This document shows, in pieces, positions 37,955-45,838 of a DNA stretch of 64,000 bases. Every line of letters starts with the position of its first letter. Positions within the stretch are counted from its first letter, which is position 1. The notes under the pieces were generated by a model. That model was not told where the DNA came from. It made no database searches and saw only the letters and a program-made list of their open reading frames with translations. Made by a program: the position numbers and the translations under genes. This DNA comes from Caulobacter sp. Root1455 (GTDB taxonomy: Bacteria; Pseudomonadota; Alphaproteobacteria; Caulobacterales; Caulobacteraceae), in assembly GCF_001426905.1 (NCBI RefSeq), contig NZ_LMFQ01000020.1, forward strand, positions 427,758 to 491,757, read 5' to 3'.

Positions 37955-38024
37955 TCAGAATTATCCCCGACCTTTCCGCCATCGCCCCTAGCGTCGCGCC
38001 CTCGCCTTTGCCACACACCGGCTC

Positions 38025-38456
38025 ATGCGCATGGTCGGCTATCTCAGAGTTCCGCCCGTCAGGGGCGTGGTGATCGACGGGCCGCAGTCCCAGCGCCTGT
38101 TCGAGGCCGGCTGCGACCAGCTGTTCCATGATCGCTGCTACGGCCTGGCGGTGCACAAGCCGGGGCTGGACTCGGCCCTGGCCGTCCTCAAGCCCGGCGA
38201 CGTGCTGGCGGTGATCAACCTGCACGCCTTCGCCGCCCACCTGGTCGACCTGCTGGAGGTCCTGGCGCGGTTCGAGGCGGCCGGGATCCATTTGCTGACC
38301 CTGACCGAGGGGATCGACACTCGCGCCCCCGGCGGTTTCTTCACGGCCTGCGCCCAGCTGGCCAAGTTCCACGACCAGCGCCGCATGGTGCGCACGGCGG
38401 AAGAGAAGATCGTGCGGGACGGACCGCGGCGGGAGGAAGCGGCGGTCGAGGAGTAG
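38025..38456 (+). CDS. degenerate serine-resolvase-fold protein
   Basis: The 143-residue product follows the N-terminal resolvase domain almost step by step: MVGYLRV, SQRLFEAGCDQLFHD, KPGLDSALAVLKPGDVLAV, LHAFAAHLVDLLEVLARFEAAGIHLLTLTEGIDTRAPGGFF, and AQLAKFHDQRRMVR. The catalytic Ser after YxRVS is replaced by Pro (YLRVPP). The usual KLDRLaR is NLHAFAA, and no DNA-binding domain follows. It therefore cannot recombine DNA in the normal way and looks like a repurposed relic, perhaps regulatory. Ends in an acidic tail. Confidence 0.8.
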   Translation: MRMVGYLRVPPVRGVVIDGPQSQRLFEAGCDQLFHDRCYGLAVHKPGLDSALAVLKPGDVLAVINLHAFAAHLVDLLEVLARFEAAGIHLLTLTEGIDTRAPGGFFTACAQLAKFHDQRRMVRTAEEKIVRDGPRREEAAVEE

Positions 38457-38463
38457 CGCTGTC

Positions 38464-38549
38464 GGGGACATGCCCTCGCGGCGTGTCCCCATCCGCCAGC
38501 GCCGAGCCAAGGTTTGGGAACACGCCGCAAGGGCGTGTCCCCCTCCCGT
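38464..38549. repeat. palindromic repeat with GGGGACA/TGTCCCC arms
   Basis: GGGGACATGCCCTCGCGGCG with TGTCCCC, then a second half-copy GAACACGCCGCAAGGGCGTGTCCCC. The two hairpins are inverted relative to one another. Sits between the resolvase-like gene and the threonine aldolase gene. Confidence 0.78.
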
Positions 38550-38552
38550 GAA

Positions 38553-39575
38553 TCACGCCACCGCCTTCAGCGCCTCGCCCAGTTCCTCGACCATCTCCGG
38601 CGTCGTCGCCCACGAGCACATGAAGCGGGCCGTGCCGTCCAGGAAGCGATAGACGAACCAGCCGCGCTCGCGCAGGCGCTCCAGCGCCGCGTCGTCCATG
38701 TCGACGAACAGGCCGTTGGCCTCGACCGGGTGGCGCAGGGGGAAGGGCATCAGGGCGGCCAGCTTTCGGGCCATGGCGTTGGCGTGGGCCGCGCGCGCCG
38801 CCCACGGACCGCCGTCGGCGCCCTCGCCCAGCAGGCCCAGCCAGGGGGCGCTGAGGAACCGGCCCTTGGAGACCAGCTGGCCGGCGTGCTTGAGGCGGGC
38901 GTCCAGGCGCCGGCCGAGATCCTTGTTCAGGAACACCACGGCTTCGGTCGGGGTCGAGCCGGCCTTGGTGCCGCCGATCACCAGGATGTCGACGCCGATC
39001 TTCGGCACGGCCTTCAGGTCGAAACCCGCCGCCACGGCGTTGGCCAGGCGCGCGCCGTCCAGGTGCACACCATAGCCCTTGGCCTTCACCGGCGCGATCA
39101 GGGCGGCCAGGTCGTCGGCGCCGTAGACCGTGCCGTACTCGGTGGCGTTGGTCAGGGACAGGGCGGCGGCCGGCTGACGGTACGAGACGTCCGGCTCGTT
39201 CAGGGCCAGCTCCAGCCCCGGCAGGGCGATCTTGCCCGAGGCGCCGGGCAGGCCGATCAGACCCACGCCCTGGCCGAAGAAGCCCGGCGCGCCGGTCTCG
39301 TCGGTGCAGATGTGGGCGTGCTCGTGGGCCAGCACCGCCTCGTGCGGCTGGGCCAGGCAGGTCAGGGCGAAGGCGTTGGCCGCCGTGCCCGAGGCGGTGA
39401 ACCGCACCTGCGCGTCGGCGTCCAGCAGGGCGCGGATGCGGTCGGCGGCGGCTTGGCTGACATGGTCGGTCCCGTAGCCCGACGCCGTCCCGGCGTTGGC
39501 GGCGACGATCGCCTCGATGACTTCCGGCATGGCGCCGGCGACGTTGTCCGAAGCGAAGTCGTAGCGGGCGGCCAT
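38553..39575 (-). CDS. low-specificity threonine aldolase family (beta-eliminating lyase)
   Basis: The 340-residue PLP enzyme has the threonine-aldolase pattern FASDNVAGAMPEVIEAIVAAN, YGTDHVSQAA, TASGTAANAFAL, HAHICTDETGAPGF, VHLDGARLANA, and the PLP lysine K204 in VIGGTKAGSTP. It would cleave L-threonine or allo-threonine to glycine and acetaldehyde; close relatives act on other beta-hydroxy amino acids. It starts eight bases after the stop of the GFA gene, so the two are co-transcribed. Confidence 0.92.
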   Translation of the reverse strand: MAARYDFASDNVAGAMPEVIEAIVAANAGTASGYGTDHVSQAAADRIRALLDADAQVRFTASGTAANAFALTCLAQPHEAVLAHEHAHICTDETGAPGFFGQGVGLIGLPGASGKIALPGLELALNEPDVSYRQPAAALSLTNATEYGTVYGADDLAALIAPVKAKGYGVHLDGARLANAVAAGFDLKAVPKIGVDILVIGGTKAGSTPTEAVVFLNKDLGRRLDARLKHAGQLVSKGRFLSAPWLGLLGEGADGGPWAARAAHANAMARKLAALMPFPLRHPVEANGLFVDMDDAALERLRERGWFVYRFLDGTARFMCSWATTPEMVEELGEALKAVA

Positions 39576-39583
39576 TCAGGTCC

Positions 39584-39991
39584 TCAGGGCAGCGGCGGGT
39601 TCTCGGGAAAGGCCGGGCGGCCCGGCTCGATCCGATGCCACGGCTGGGCCTCGCTCGTCCAGAGATGGATGGCCGGCTCCAGGATCGACGGATCGTCCAG
39701 GCTGCCGACCTTGACCGGATAGAAGGGCAGGCGGCCCTCCGACCACAGCGGCGTGCCGCAGTCGCCGCAGAAGGCGCGGGCGACGTCCGCCCCGCTGCCG
39801 CCCGGCCGCACGTAGCGCTTGGGCTCGCCCCGGGTGACCGTGAACCCGTCCCTCGGCGCCAGGCCCACATAGTTGGGCCCGCCGCCGGTCGAGTACTGGC
39901 AGGATCGGCAGTGGCAGGCGCCCGAACCCATGAACTCGCCCTCGATCCGGTAGCGGATCGCGCCGCACTGACAGCCGCCTTCGATGCTCAT
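39584..39991 (-). CDS. GFA-family (glutathione-dependent formaldehyde-activating-like) protein
   Basis: The 135-residue zinc protein has the GFA Cys set: GGCQCGAIRY, ACHCRSCQY and FCGDCGTPLW, which bind two zinc ions in characterised members. It may bind glutathione adducts; the formaldehyde role is proven only for the Paracoccus prototype. It is the first gene of the pair with the threonine aldolase. A family-E repeat lies upstream. Confidence 0.92.
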   Translation of the reverse strand: MSIEGGCQCGAIRYRIEGEFMGSGACHCRSCQYSTGGGPNYVGLAPRDGFTVTRGEPKRYVRPGGSGADVARAFCGDCGTPLWSEGRLPFYPVKVGSLDDPSILEPAIHLWTSEAQPWHRIEPGRPAFPENPPLP

Positions 39992-40060
39992 GATGGTTCC
40001 TCCCTGGGGTGGGCCTCGTCGGGCCGTTTGGGGGAGAGTGCACGAAGATCCCGACGGCCG

Positions 40061-40193
40061 TCATCCTCGGACTTGTTCCGAGGACCCCTGCTTCAGCTTA
40101 GGTGGCGGTGCAGGTGGGACGGAACGACGGCGGAAAGCTCGGACCCTTCAGCGCGGCCGGCAGAGGGGTCCTCGGAACAAGTCCGAGGATGAC
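40061..40193. repeat. palindromic intergenic repeat, family E
   Basis: TCATCCTCGGACTTGTTCCG and CGGAACAAGTCCGAGGATGA are exact complements at the two ends, each followed inward by AGGACCCCT-like sequence. A second copy is at 42600. It lies between GFA and the alcohol dehydrogenase. Confidence 0.9.
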
Positions 40194-40212
40194 GGGCGGG
40201 GAGGGGTGAACC

Positions 40213-41310
40213 TCAATCAAACACGATCACCGACCGCGCCAGCTCGCCGCGCTTCAGCTCGTCGAACGCCGAGTTGACGTCCTCGAGCTTGATGCGGCGC
40301 GAGATCAGTTCGTCCAGCTTCAGCTTGCCGGCCATGTAGGCGTCGACCAGGCGGGGCATGTCGACCGGGAAGCGGTTGGAGCCCATGTAGCTGCCCTGGA
40401 TCTTCCGCTCGCCCAGGAAGTCGGGGCCGTGCAGCTCGATCATGGTGCCCACCGGGATCATGCCGATGATGTTGGCCGTGCCGCCCCGGCGCAGCATCTT
40501 GAACGCCTGCTCGGCGGTGACCTTCAGGCCGATGGCCTCGAAGCTGTGGTGGACGCCGCCGCCGGTCAGCTCGATCACTTGCTTGACCGTGTCGTCCGAG
40601 GCCTGGATCACGTCCGTGGCGCCGAACGCCTTGGCCAGCTCCAGCTTGCCCGGGATGCGGTCGATGGCGATGATCCGGCCGGCGCCGGCCATGACCGCGC
40701 CGTTGATCGTCGACAGGCCCACGCCGCCGCAGCCGATGACGGCCACGGTCTCGCCCGGACGGACGCCGGAGGTGTGGATCACCGCCCCCACGCCGGTCAT
40801 CACCGAGCAGCCGATCAGGGCGGCGCGGTCGAACGGCATGTCGCGGCGAATGGCGACGCAGGCGTGCTCGTGCACCAGCATCATCTCGGCGAACGACGAC
40901 AGGTTCAGGAACTGGGCCATCCGGGTGTCGCCGGATCCCGAGAGATCCTCGCGGAACAGGCGCGGCTCCTCGCCCTTGGCGCGGCGCGTTTCCGGGCTGA
41001 TGCACAGGTTCATGTGCCCGGTCAGGCAGACCTCGCAGTGGCCGCAATAGGGGTTGAGGCAGGTGATCACGTGGTCGCCGACCTTGACGGTGCGGACCTC
41101 GGACCCGACCGCCTCGACGATCCCGGCGCTCTCGTGGCCCAGCACGGCGGGCAGGGGATGGGGATAGGAGCCTTCGACGAAGTGCAGGTCGGAATGGCAG
41201 ACGCCGGCGGCCTTGGTGCGGATCAGCACCTCGCGCGGGCCCGGCTTGCCGATCGAGACCTCCTCGATCTGGAGCGGCTTGCCCACTTCGCGCAGAACGG
41301 CGGCCTTCAT
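40213..41310 (-). CDS. zinc-dependent alcohol dehydrogenase (class III-like MDR family)
   Basis: The 365-residue medium-chain dehydrogenase has catalytic-zinc ligands C38 (GVCHSD), H59/E60 (LGHES) and Cys in ALIGCSVMTGVGAV. The structural zinc site C89, C92, C95 and C103 lies in NPYCGHCEVCLTGHMNLC. The Rossmann motif is VIGCGGVGLSTI. Similar proteins oxidise primary alcohols or S-hydroxymethyl-glutathione with NAD. It is adjacent to a GFA gene, so a formaldehyde or aldehyde role is tempting, but a repeat separates them. Confidence 0.93.
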   Translation of the reverse strand: MKAAVLREVGKPLQIEEVSIGKPGPREVLIRTKAAGVCHSDLHFVEGSYPHPLPAVLGHESAGIVEAVGSEVRTVKVGDHVITCLNPYCGHCEVCLTGHMNLCISPETRRAKGEEPRLFREDLSGSGDTRMAQFLNLSSFAEMMLVHEHACVAIRRDMPFDRAALIGCSVMTGVGAVIHTSGVRPGETVAVIGCGGVGLSTINGAVMAGAGRIIAIDRIPGKLELAKAFGATDVIQASDDTVKQVIELTGGGVHHSFEAIGLKVTAEQAFKMLRRGGTANIIGMIPVGTMIELHGPDFLGERKIQGSYMGSNRFPVDMPRLVDAYMAGKLKLDELISRRIKLEDVNSAFDELKRGELARSVIVFD

Positions 41311-41403
41311 CGGCGATCTCCCTGGTTCGTTGGGGAGACCCTAACGGGAGGGCGGGGGCCGAAGGAAGGGGTTATTCGAACAAATGTTTGGAAGCGGTGG
41401 ATG

Positions 41404-41491
41404 TCCTCGTCCTTCGACAAGCTCAGGATGAGGACAATCAATACGTCGCGTTCGAATTCATCCTCATCCTGAGCTTGTCGAAGGACGAGGA
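41404..41491. repeat. palindromic intergenic repeat, family F
   Basis: CCTCGTCCTTCGACAAGCTC at the left, GAGCTTGTCGAAGGACGAGG at the right; exact complements. Between the cheW and alcohol dehydrogenase genes. Confidence 0.9.
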
Positions 41492-41504
41492 TGCGGCAGG
41501 GCGC

Positions 41505-41975
41505 CTAGGCCGCCAGGTCGACCCGGCGCTCGGGCAGGATGGCGTCCACCGACAGCAGCACGATCATGGCCGCCTCGGTGGTGATCACCGCCGAGACCAG
41601 GTTCGAGGTGATGTCCTCGCCCAGCGGCGGGGGCGGGCTGATGCTGTCGGCCGAGACGATGAAGCTGTCGCAGACCGCGTCGACCAGCAGGCCGGCGACG
41701 TCGTCGTGGTGCTCGACCACGATGATCACCTGGCGGGCGCTGTCGGCGGCGACGCCCTTGCCCAGGCGTTCGGACAGGTCGATCACCGGCATCACCTGGC
41801 CGCGCAGATTGATCACGCCGCGCACATAGGGCGGCGCGTCCGGCAGCGGGGTGGCGGGGGTGACGCCGCGGATCTCGCGGACCGCGCCCACGGGCACGCA
41901 ATAGGTCTGGGTTCCGACTTCGAACGACAGGATCTGCAGATCCTCGCCGGCCGCGTAAGCCACGTTCCTGGACAT
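41505..41975 (-). CDS. CheW-family chemotaxis coupling protein
   Basis: The 156-residue product is a CheW-like SH3-type fold: LQILSFEVGTQTYCVPVGAVREIRG, PPYVRGVINLRGQVMPVIDLSERLG, and VIIVVEHHDDVAGLLVDAVCD. CheW couples chemoreceptors to CheA. No other chemotaxis gene is nearby, so it is an orphan CheW acting with receptors encoded elsewhere. Confidence 0.93.
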   Translation of the reverse strand: MSRNVAYAAGEDLQILSFEVGTQTYCVPVGAVREIRGVTPATPLPDAPPYVRGVINLRGQVMPVIDLSERLGKGVAADSARQVIIVVEHHDDVAGLLVDAVCDSFIVSADSISPPPPLGEDITSNLVSAVITTEAAMIVLLSVDAILPERRVDLAA

Positions 41976-42196
41976 CGCCTGGTCGCCTTCAAGCCTGTGT
42001 GTCGCCCGTTCTGAGCGCCGTCTGGTCCCACCCTCGCGCGGAAAGGTGAATAAATCGGCGTTGCCGTCAGGATTTGGATCGGGCGCGGCCGGTGAAGCTG
42101 ACGGTCCCGTTCAGCCTGCGTTCAGCCGCCGGGACCGAGGATCTCCAGCATGGAGACGGACGTGTCGGAACGCCGTCGCCACGAAGGAACAGCGTC

Positions 42197-42586
42197 ATGA
42201 CTCGTCATCTGAAAACCACGATCGGCCGTGTCGCCGCGAGCGTCGCGGCCCTGGCCATGGTCGCGGGCGCGACCGCCGCCTCGGCCGACTCCTACCGTCA
42301 CCACGGCTATTACGGCCACGGGCGCGGCCACCACGACAACGACGTCGGCGTCGCCATCGCCGGGGGCATCGTCGGCCTGGCCCTGGGCGCGGCGATCGCC
42401 GGCAACAACAACAACCATTATCGCACCGGCTACAGCCACGGCTACGCCCCGCCGCCGCCACCCCCGCGCTACTACGGCGGCTACGCCCCCCGCCCCTACG
42501 GTTACGGCTACGGCCGCGACTGCTGGACCACCCGCGACTACGACCCCTATCGCGACGCGGTGTACACGCGGACCGTCTGCCGCTAG
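42197..42586 (+). CDS. exported glycine-zipper protein rich in Tyr, His and Pro
   Basis: The 129-residue product has a signal peptide (RVAASVAALAMVAGATAASA). A His/Tyr/Gly stretch (YRHHGYYGHGRGHHDND) follows, then a glycine-zipper helix VGVAIAGGIVGLALGAAIAG, then a low-complexity Pro/Tyr/Gly tail ending DCWTTRDYDP...TVCR with two Cys. Such proteins are envelope-associated with unknown roles. The ATG at 42197 is behind GGAAC/AAGGA; the upstream extension has no leader. Confidence 0.85.
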   Translation: MTRHLKTTIGRVAASVAALAMVAGATAASADSYRHHGYYGHGRGHHDNDVGVAIAGGIVGLALGAAIAGNNNNHYRTGYSHGYAPPPPPPRYYGGYAPRPYGYGYGRDCWTTRDYDPYRDAVYTRTVCR

Positions 42587-42599
42587 GCCTCCAACGACC

Positions 42600-42743
42600 G
42601 TCATCCTCGGACTTGTTCCGAGGACCCCTCGGTCCGCTGGCAAGGCGAAATGAAGAAGGGGCGCTGCATCACAGCAGCGCCCCTTCTTTTCGTTTGAGTT
42701 GTCCGCCCCGGCAGGGGTCCTCGGAACAAGTCCGAGGATGACG
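42600..42743. repeat. palindromic intergenic repeat, family E, containing a terminator
   Basis: TCATCCTCGGACTTGTTCCG left and CGGAACAAGTCCGAGGATGA right, as in the copy at 40061. In the middle it holds a separate strong hairpin with a T-run (42655-42690). Confidence 0.9.
42655..42690 (+). terminator. Rho-independent terminator inside the family-E repeat
   Basis: Perfect 12-bp stem GAAGGGGCGCTG / CAGCGCCCCTTC, 8-base loop, then TTTT. It terminates the glycine-zipper gene and, being symmetrical enough, possibly the convergent suhB. Confidence 0.88.
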
Positions 42744-42752
42744 GTCGTGAGG

Positions 42753-43553
42753 TTAGCCCTGCGCCGCCAGCAGGCGCTCCAGCACCAGCGGGTGCAGTTC
42801 CTGGTTGGTGGCCAGGATCGAGGCGCCTTCGATCGGGTTGCCGTGCTCCTCGATCGTGGAGACCTTGCCGCCGCTCTCGGTGACCATCAGCACGCCGGCC
42901 GCCACGTCCCAGGGCTTGAGGTTGCGTTCCCAGTAGCCGTCGAAGCGGCCGGCCGCGACCCAGGCCAGGTCCAGCGAGGCCGAACCGAAGCGGCGCACGC
43001 CGGCGACCTTCTGGCTGATCTGGTGCAGCTCCTTCAGGAACTGGCCGTGGCCGGGCTTGCCCAGGAACGGCACGCCGGTGGCCAGGACGCTTTCGTCCAG
43101 GTGGCGGCGGGCCGCCACGCGCAGGCGCTTCTCGGCGCCCAGATAGGCGCCCTTGCCCTTTTCGACCCAGAACAGGTCGTTGGTGATGGGGTTGTAGGTG
43201 ACGCCGGCGACGACCTCGCCCTCGCGCTGCAGGGCGATGTTGACCGCGAAGTGCGGGATGCCGTGCAGGAAGTTGGTGGTGCCGTCCAGCGGGTCGACGA
43301 TCCAGGTGTGGGTCTTGTCGGTGCCCTCGATCAGGCCGCGTTCCTCGCCCAGGAAGCCGTAGCCGGGACGGGCCTTTTCGAGGATCTCGAAGATCACCTG
43401 CTCGGCCTTCTGGTCGGCGGCGGTGACGAAGTCGGCGGGGCCCTTCTTGGACACCTGCAGCTCGGTGACTTCGCCGAAGTCACGGGCCAGGCCGCGGGCC
43501 GCTTTACGGGCGGCGTCGATCATCACGTTTAGGAGGGCGGAAGCGGTGGCCAA
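42753..43553 (-). CDS. suhB: inositol-1-monophosphatase family protein SuhB
   Basis: The 266-residue Mg-dependent phosphatase has FLGEERG (metal-site Glu), WIVDPLDGTTNFLHG (motif A) and LKPWDVAAGVLMVTESGG (motif B). N-terminal sequence ATASALLNVMIDAARKAARGLARDFG follows the alphaproteobacterial SuhB pattern, so the TTG at 43553 is accepted as start; ATG 43523 is the alternative. It hydrolyses inositol phosphates, and E. coli SuhB also acts in rRNA transcription. Converges with the glycine-zipper gene. Confidence 0.93.
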   Translation of the reverse strand: MATASALLNVMIDAARKAARGLARDFGEVTELQVSKKGPADFVTAADQKAEQVIFEILEKARPGYGFLGEERGLIEGTDKTHTWIVDPLDGTTNFLHGIPHFAVNIALQREGEVVAGVTYNPITNDLFWVEKGKGAYLGAEKRLRVAARRHLDESVLATGVPFLGKPGHGQFLKELHQISQKVAGVRRFGSASLDLAWVAAGRFDGYWERNLKPWDVAAGVLMVTESGGKVSTIEEHGNPIEGASILATNQELHPLVLERLLAAQG

Positions 43554-43710
43554 GGCGGGTGTTCCTCATAGTTCCCCCTGCGCGGCGTCATGAGGATGAC
43601 GGCGGGGGATATGCATGCGGGCGGATAGAAAGATCGGGAAAGTGGGCGCGATACCTAGTCGCCTGGGCGGCCGAAAGCAAGGCGAGGGGATTTTTCAGGC
43701 CCGCCCCACC

Positions 43711-43840
43711 TCCGCTCATCCCGGCGAACGCCGGGACCCAGATCCCGTAGCGGGGTGGATGATTGGCAAGGGCTCAACGCTCATGGCGTCAGCCACACCG
43801 CCATTCCATCTGGGTCCCGGCGTTCGCCGGGATGAGCGGA
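43711..43840. repeat. palindromic intergenic repeat, family G
   Basis: TCCGCTCATCCCGGCGAACG at the left and CGTTCGCCGGGATGAGCGGA at the right are exact complements; CCGGGACCCAGAT and its complement lie inside. Only full copy in the window. Confidence 0.9.
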
Positions 43841-43874
43841 ATTTTGGTTCGGGGCCGAGTAAATCAGCGCGCCA

Positions 43875-43901
43875 TGTCACATCCGCCCGCGCTGCCTCGT
43901 C
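43875..43901 (+). promoter_or_regulatory. ECF41-type promoter of the sigma-factor operon
   Basis: TGTCACA (43875-43881), 16 bases, CGTC (43898-43901): a perfect match to the published ECF41 consensus. It is 28 bases upstream of the first gene of the operon that ends with an ECF41-like sigma gene, as expected for autoregulation. Confidence 0.88.
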
Positions 43902-43928
43902 CTGTCTCCAAACACGGAGGAGGTGACG

Positions 43929-44333
43929 ATGCGTTGGGTGAAATGGATCCTGCCGACCATCCTGGCGATCAACGGCGCGGTGATGCTGCTGGCCCCGGCC
44001 TGGTGGTATCCGCGCGTGCCGGGGGTGATCGAGACCGGGCCGCTGAACGAGCATTTCGTGCGCGACATCGGGGCGGCCTATCTGGCCTGCGCCCTGGCCA
44101 TGGGCTGGGCGGTGAAGGATCCGGCGCGCGGCCTGGGCGTGGCGGTCGCCTCGGCGACCTTCCTGACCCTGCACGCCGCCATCCACCTGATCACGCCGTT
44201 CTGCGGCACGACCCTGCCGTGGCCGCTGCTGCTGCGCGACTTCCCCGGCGTGTTCCTGCCTGCGATCATCAGCCTGCTGATCGTGCGGTCGTGCCGGCGA
44301 CGCGCCATGCGAGCGGAGGCCCGGCCATGCTGA
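43929..44333 (+). CDS. small polytopic membrane protein of the ECF41 operon
   Basis: The 134-residue product has four predicted membrane segments: ILPTILAINGAVMLLAP, DIGAAYLACALAMGWAV, VAVASATFLTLHAAIHLI, and FLPAIISLLIV. It ends with a basic tail. No family name recognised. The ATG at 43929 sits 6 bases after GGAGG and overlaps the next gene by 7 bases. First gene after an ECF41-type promoter, so probably induced by that sigma factor. Confidence 0.87.
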   Translation: MRWVKWILPTILAINGAVMLLAPAWWYPRVPGVIETGPLNEHFVRDIGAAYLACALAMGWAVKDPARGLGVAVASATFLTLHAAIHLITPFCGTTLPWPLLLRDFPGVFLPAIISLLIVRSCRRRAMRAEARPC

Positions 44334-44866
44334 CCTGGTTGATGCTGGGCGCCGTGCGCCGCCTGGAGCGCCGCTACGACTACGACGCCAGCTATCTGCG
44401 CGCCCTGGCCGCGGCCAGCCCCAGGGCGCTGATCGCCTTTTCGGGCGTCGGACGGCTGCAGGGCTTTCTGGAGGGCGCGCCGCCGGCCGCGATCGCCGCC
44501 GCGGCCCTGGCCGGCACGCTGAACGAGGACTGCGGCCCCTGCACCCAGATCGTCGTGCGCCGGGCCGAGGAGCGGGGCGTATTGCCCGCGATCCTGGCCG
44601 CAATCCTGGCCGGCGACGGCGAGGCCATGGGACCGGACGCGGGCCTGGCCTTCGGCTTCGCCCGCGCCAGCCTGGCCCGCGATCTGGAAAGCAGCGAGGA
44701 CCTCCGTGAGGAGATCGTCTCGCGCTGGGGCCAGAAGGGCCTGGCCGCCATCGCCCTGGCCTTGGCGGCGGCGCGGGTCTATCCGACGGTGAAATACGCG
44801 CTGGGCTACGGCAGGGCCTGTTCCAAGGTCACGGTCGGCGGCCGCGCGGTGGCGGTGCGGACATGA
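44327..44866 (+). CDS. carboxymuconolactone decarboxylase-like (AhpD-fold) protein
   Basis: The 179-residue product has a C-x-x-C motif at C69/C72 in GTLNEDCGPCTQIVVRRAEERG, and the helix EEIVSRWGQKGLAAIALALAAARVYPTVKYALGYG typical of CMD/AhpD folds. The residue pattern around the motif differs from the gene at 33707, so this is a different subgroup. CMD proteins are the C of the COE partner set (carboxymuconolactone decarboxylase, oxidoreductase, epimerase) of ECF41 sigma factors. Its ends overlap both neighbours (7 and 4 bases), a tightly coupled operon. Confidence 0.8.
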   Translation: MLTWLMLGAVRRLERRYDYDASYLRALAAASPRALIAFSGVGRLQGFLEGAPPAAIAAAALAGTLNEDCGPCTQIVVRRAEERGVLPAILAAILAGDGEAMGPDAGLAFGFARASLARDLESSEDLREEIVSRWGQKGLAAIALALAAARVYPTVKYALGYGRACSKVTVGGRAVAVRT

Positions 44867-45732
44867 GCGCTTTTGGCAAGAACGGGCGGGACGCGATCTT
44901 CGAGGACCGCCGCGGGGCGATGACCGGCCTGGCCTACCGCATGCTGGGCTCGCGGGCCGACGCCGAGGACGTGGTGCAGGACGCCTGGATCCGCTGGCGC
45001 GACGTCGACGCCGACGAAGTGGCCAACCCGGCCGGCTTCCTGAACAAGGTGGTCACCCGCCTGTGCCTGGACCGGCTGAAATCGGCCCGCGCCCGGCGCG
45101 AGGTCTATGTCGGCGAGTGGCTGCCCGAGCCGGTGGTCGACGAGGATCACGAACGCCTGGGCGAGGACCTGTCCGTGGCCTTCCTGCTGGCCCTGGAGCG
45201 GCTGACGCCGCTGGAGCGCGCGGCCTTCCTGCTGCACGACGTGTTCGACGCTCCTTTCGCCGAGGTCGCCAAGACGCTGGGCCGGACCGAGGCGGCCTGC
45301 CGCCAGCTGGCCGCCCGGGCCCGCGAGCACGTCAAGGCCGGCAAGCCGCGCTACCGCCCCAGCGCCGAGGAGGAGCAGCGCCTGACCGGCGCCTTCCTGG
45401 CCGCGGCGATGACCGGCGACGAGACGGCGCTGCGCGGCGTCCTGGCTCGGGACGTGGTCATGCATTCCGACGGCGGGGGCCTCGCCAAGGCGACCATGAA
45501 CCCGGTGTTCGGGCTGGAGAAGGCCGTGCGCCTGATGCTGGGGATCAAGAAGAAATGGCCCGCGCCCGACGACACGGTGGCCCGCCTGGCGCGGATCAAC
45601 GGCGCTCCCGGCATCGTGTTCAGCCACGCCGGCGTGGTGTTCCAGACCATGGGCCTGGAGATCGTCGACGGCCGCATCGCCGCGGTCTACACGATGCGCA
45701 ATCCGGAGAAGCTGGCGCGGTTGAATTCTTGA
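44863..45732 (+). CDS. ECF41-family RNA polymerase sigma factor with SnoaL-like C-terminal domain
   Basis: The 289-residue product has sigma region 2 (about residues 10-75, AYRMLGSRADAEDVVQDAWIRW), region 4 (105-155, LTPLERAAFLLHDVF...LGRTEAACRQLAARA) and a C-terminal SnoaL-like extension of about 125 residues. The family-defining motifs are there: WLPEP (86-90), DGGG (203-206) and NPEKL (280-284; NPDKL in the family). In ECF41 the fused domain replaces an anti-sigma factor and tunes activity. A perfect ECF41 promoter precedes its operon. Confidence 0.92.
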   Translation: MSAFGKNGRDAIFEDRRGAMTGLAYRMLGSRADAEDVVQDAWIRWRDVDADEVANPAGFLNKVVTRLCLDRLKSARARREVYVGEWLPEPVVDEDHERLGEDLSVAFLLALERLTPLERAAFLLHDVFDAPFAEVAKTLGRTEAACRQLAARAREHVKAGKPRYRPSAEEEQRLTGAFLAAAMTGDETALRGVLARDVVMHSDGGGLAKATMNPVFGLEKAVRLMLGIKKKWPAPDDTVARLARINGAPGIVFSHAGVVFQTMGLEIVDGRIAAVYTMRNPEKLARLNS

Positions 45733-45733
45733 A

Positions 45734-45770
45734 ACCCTCTCCCGGAGGGGAGAGGGCGGGTGAGGGGTGA
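45734..45770. repeat. left part of a split family-C repeat
   Basis: CCCTCTCCCGGAGGGGAGAGGG followed by CGGGTGAGGGGTGAC. The matching right part, inverted, is at 46174-46232 with a DUF559-type gene between them. Confidence 0.8.
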
Positions 45771-45838
45771 CACCGTCAAAAGTGAAACCCCGATTACTTT
45801 GCTTGCCACGTTCTTGATTTGATCCGCTTCATCGCGAG

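Noticed and set aside
42160-42200. GGAAC near 42168 as an EcfG promoter for the glycine-zipper gene
   Set aside because: The element 16 bases downstream is not CGTT, and a start there would be inside or beyond the ribosome site.
42122-42643. A 173-residue minus-strand frame opposite the glycine-zipper protein
   Set aside because: Val/Gly/Ala low complexity and no leader or domain; the plus-strand frame has a signal peptide and zipper.
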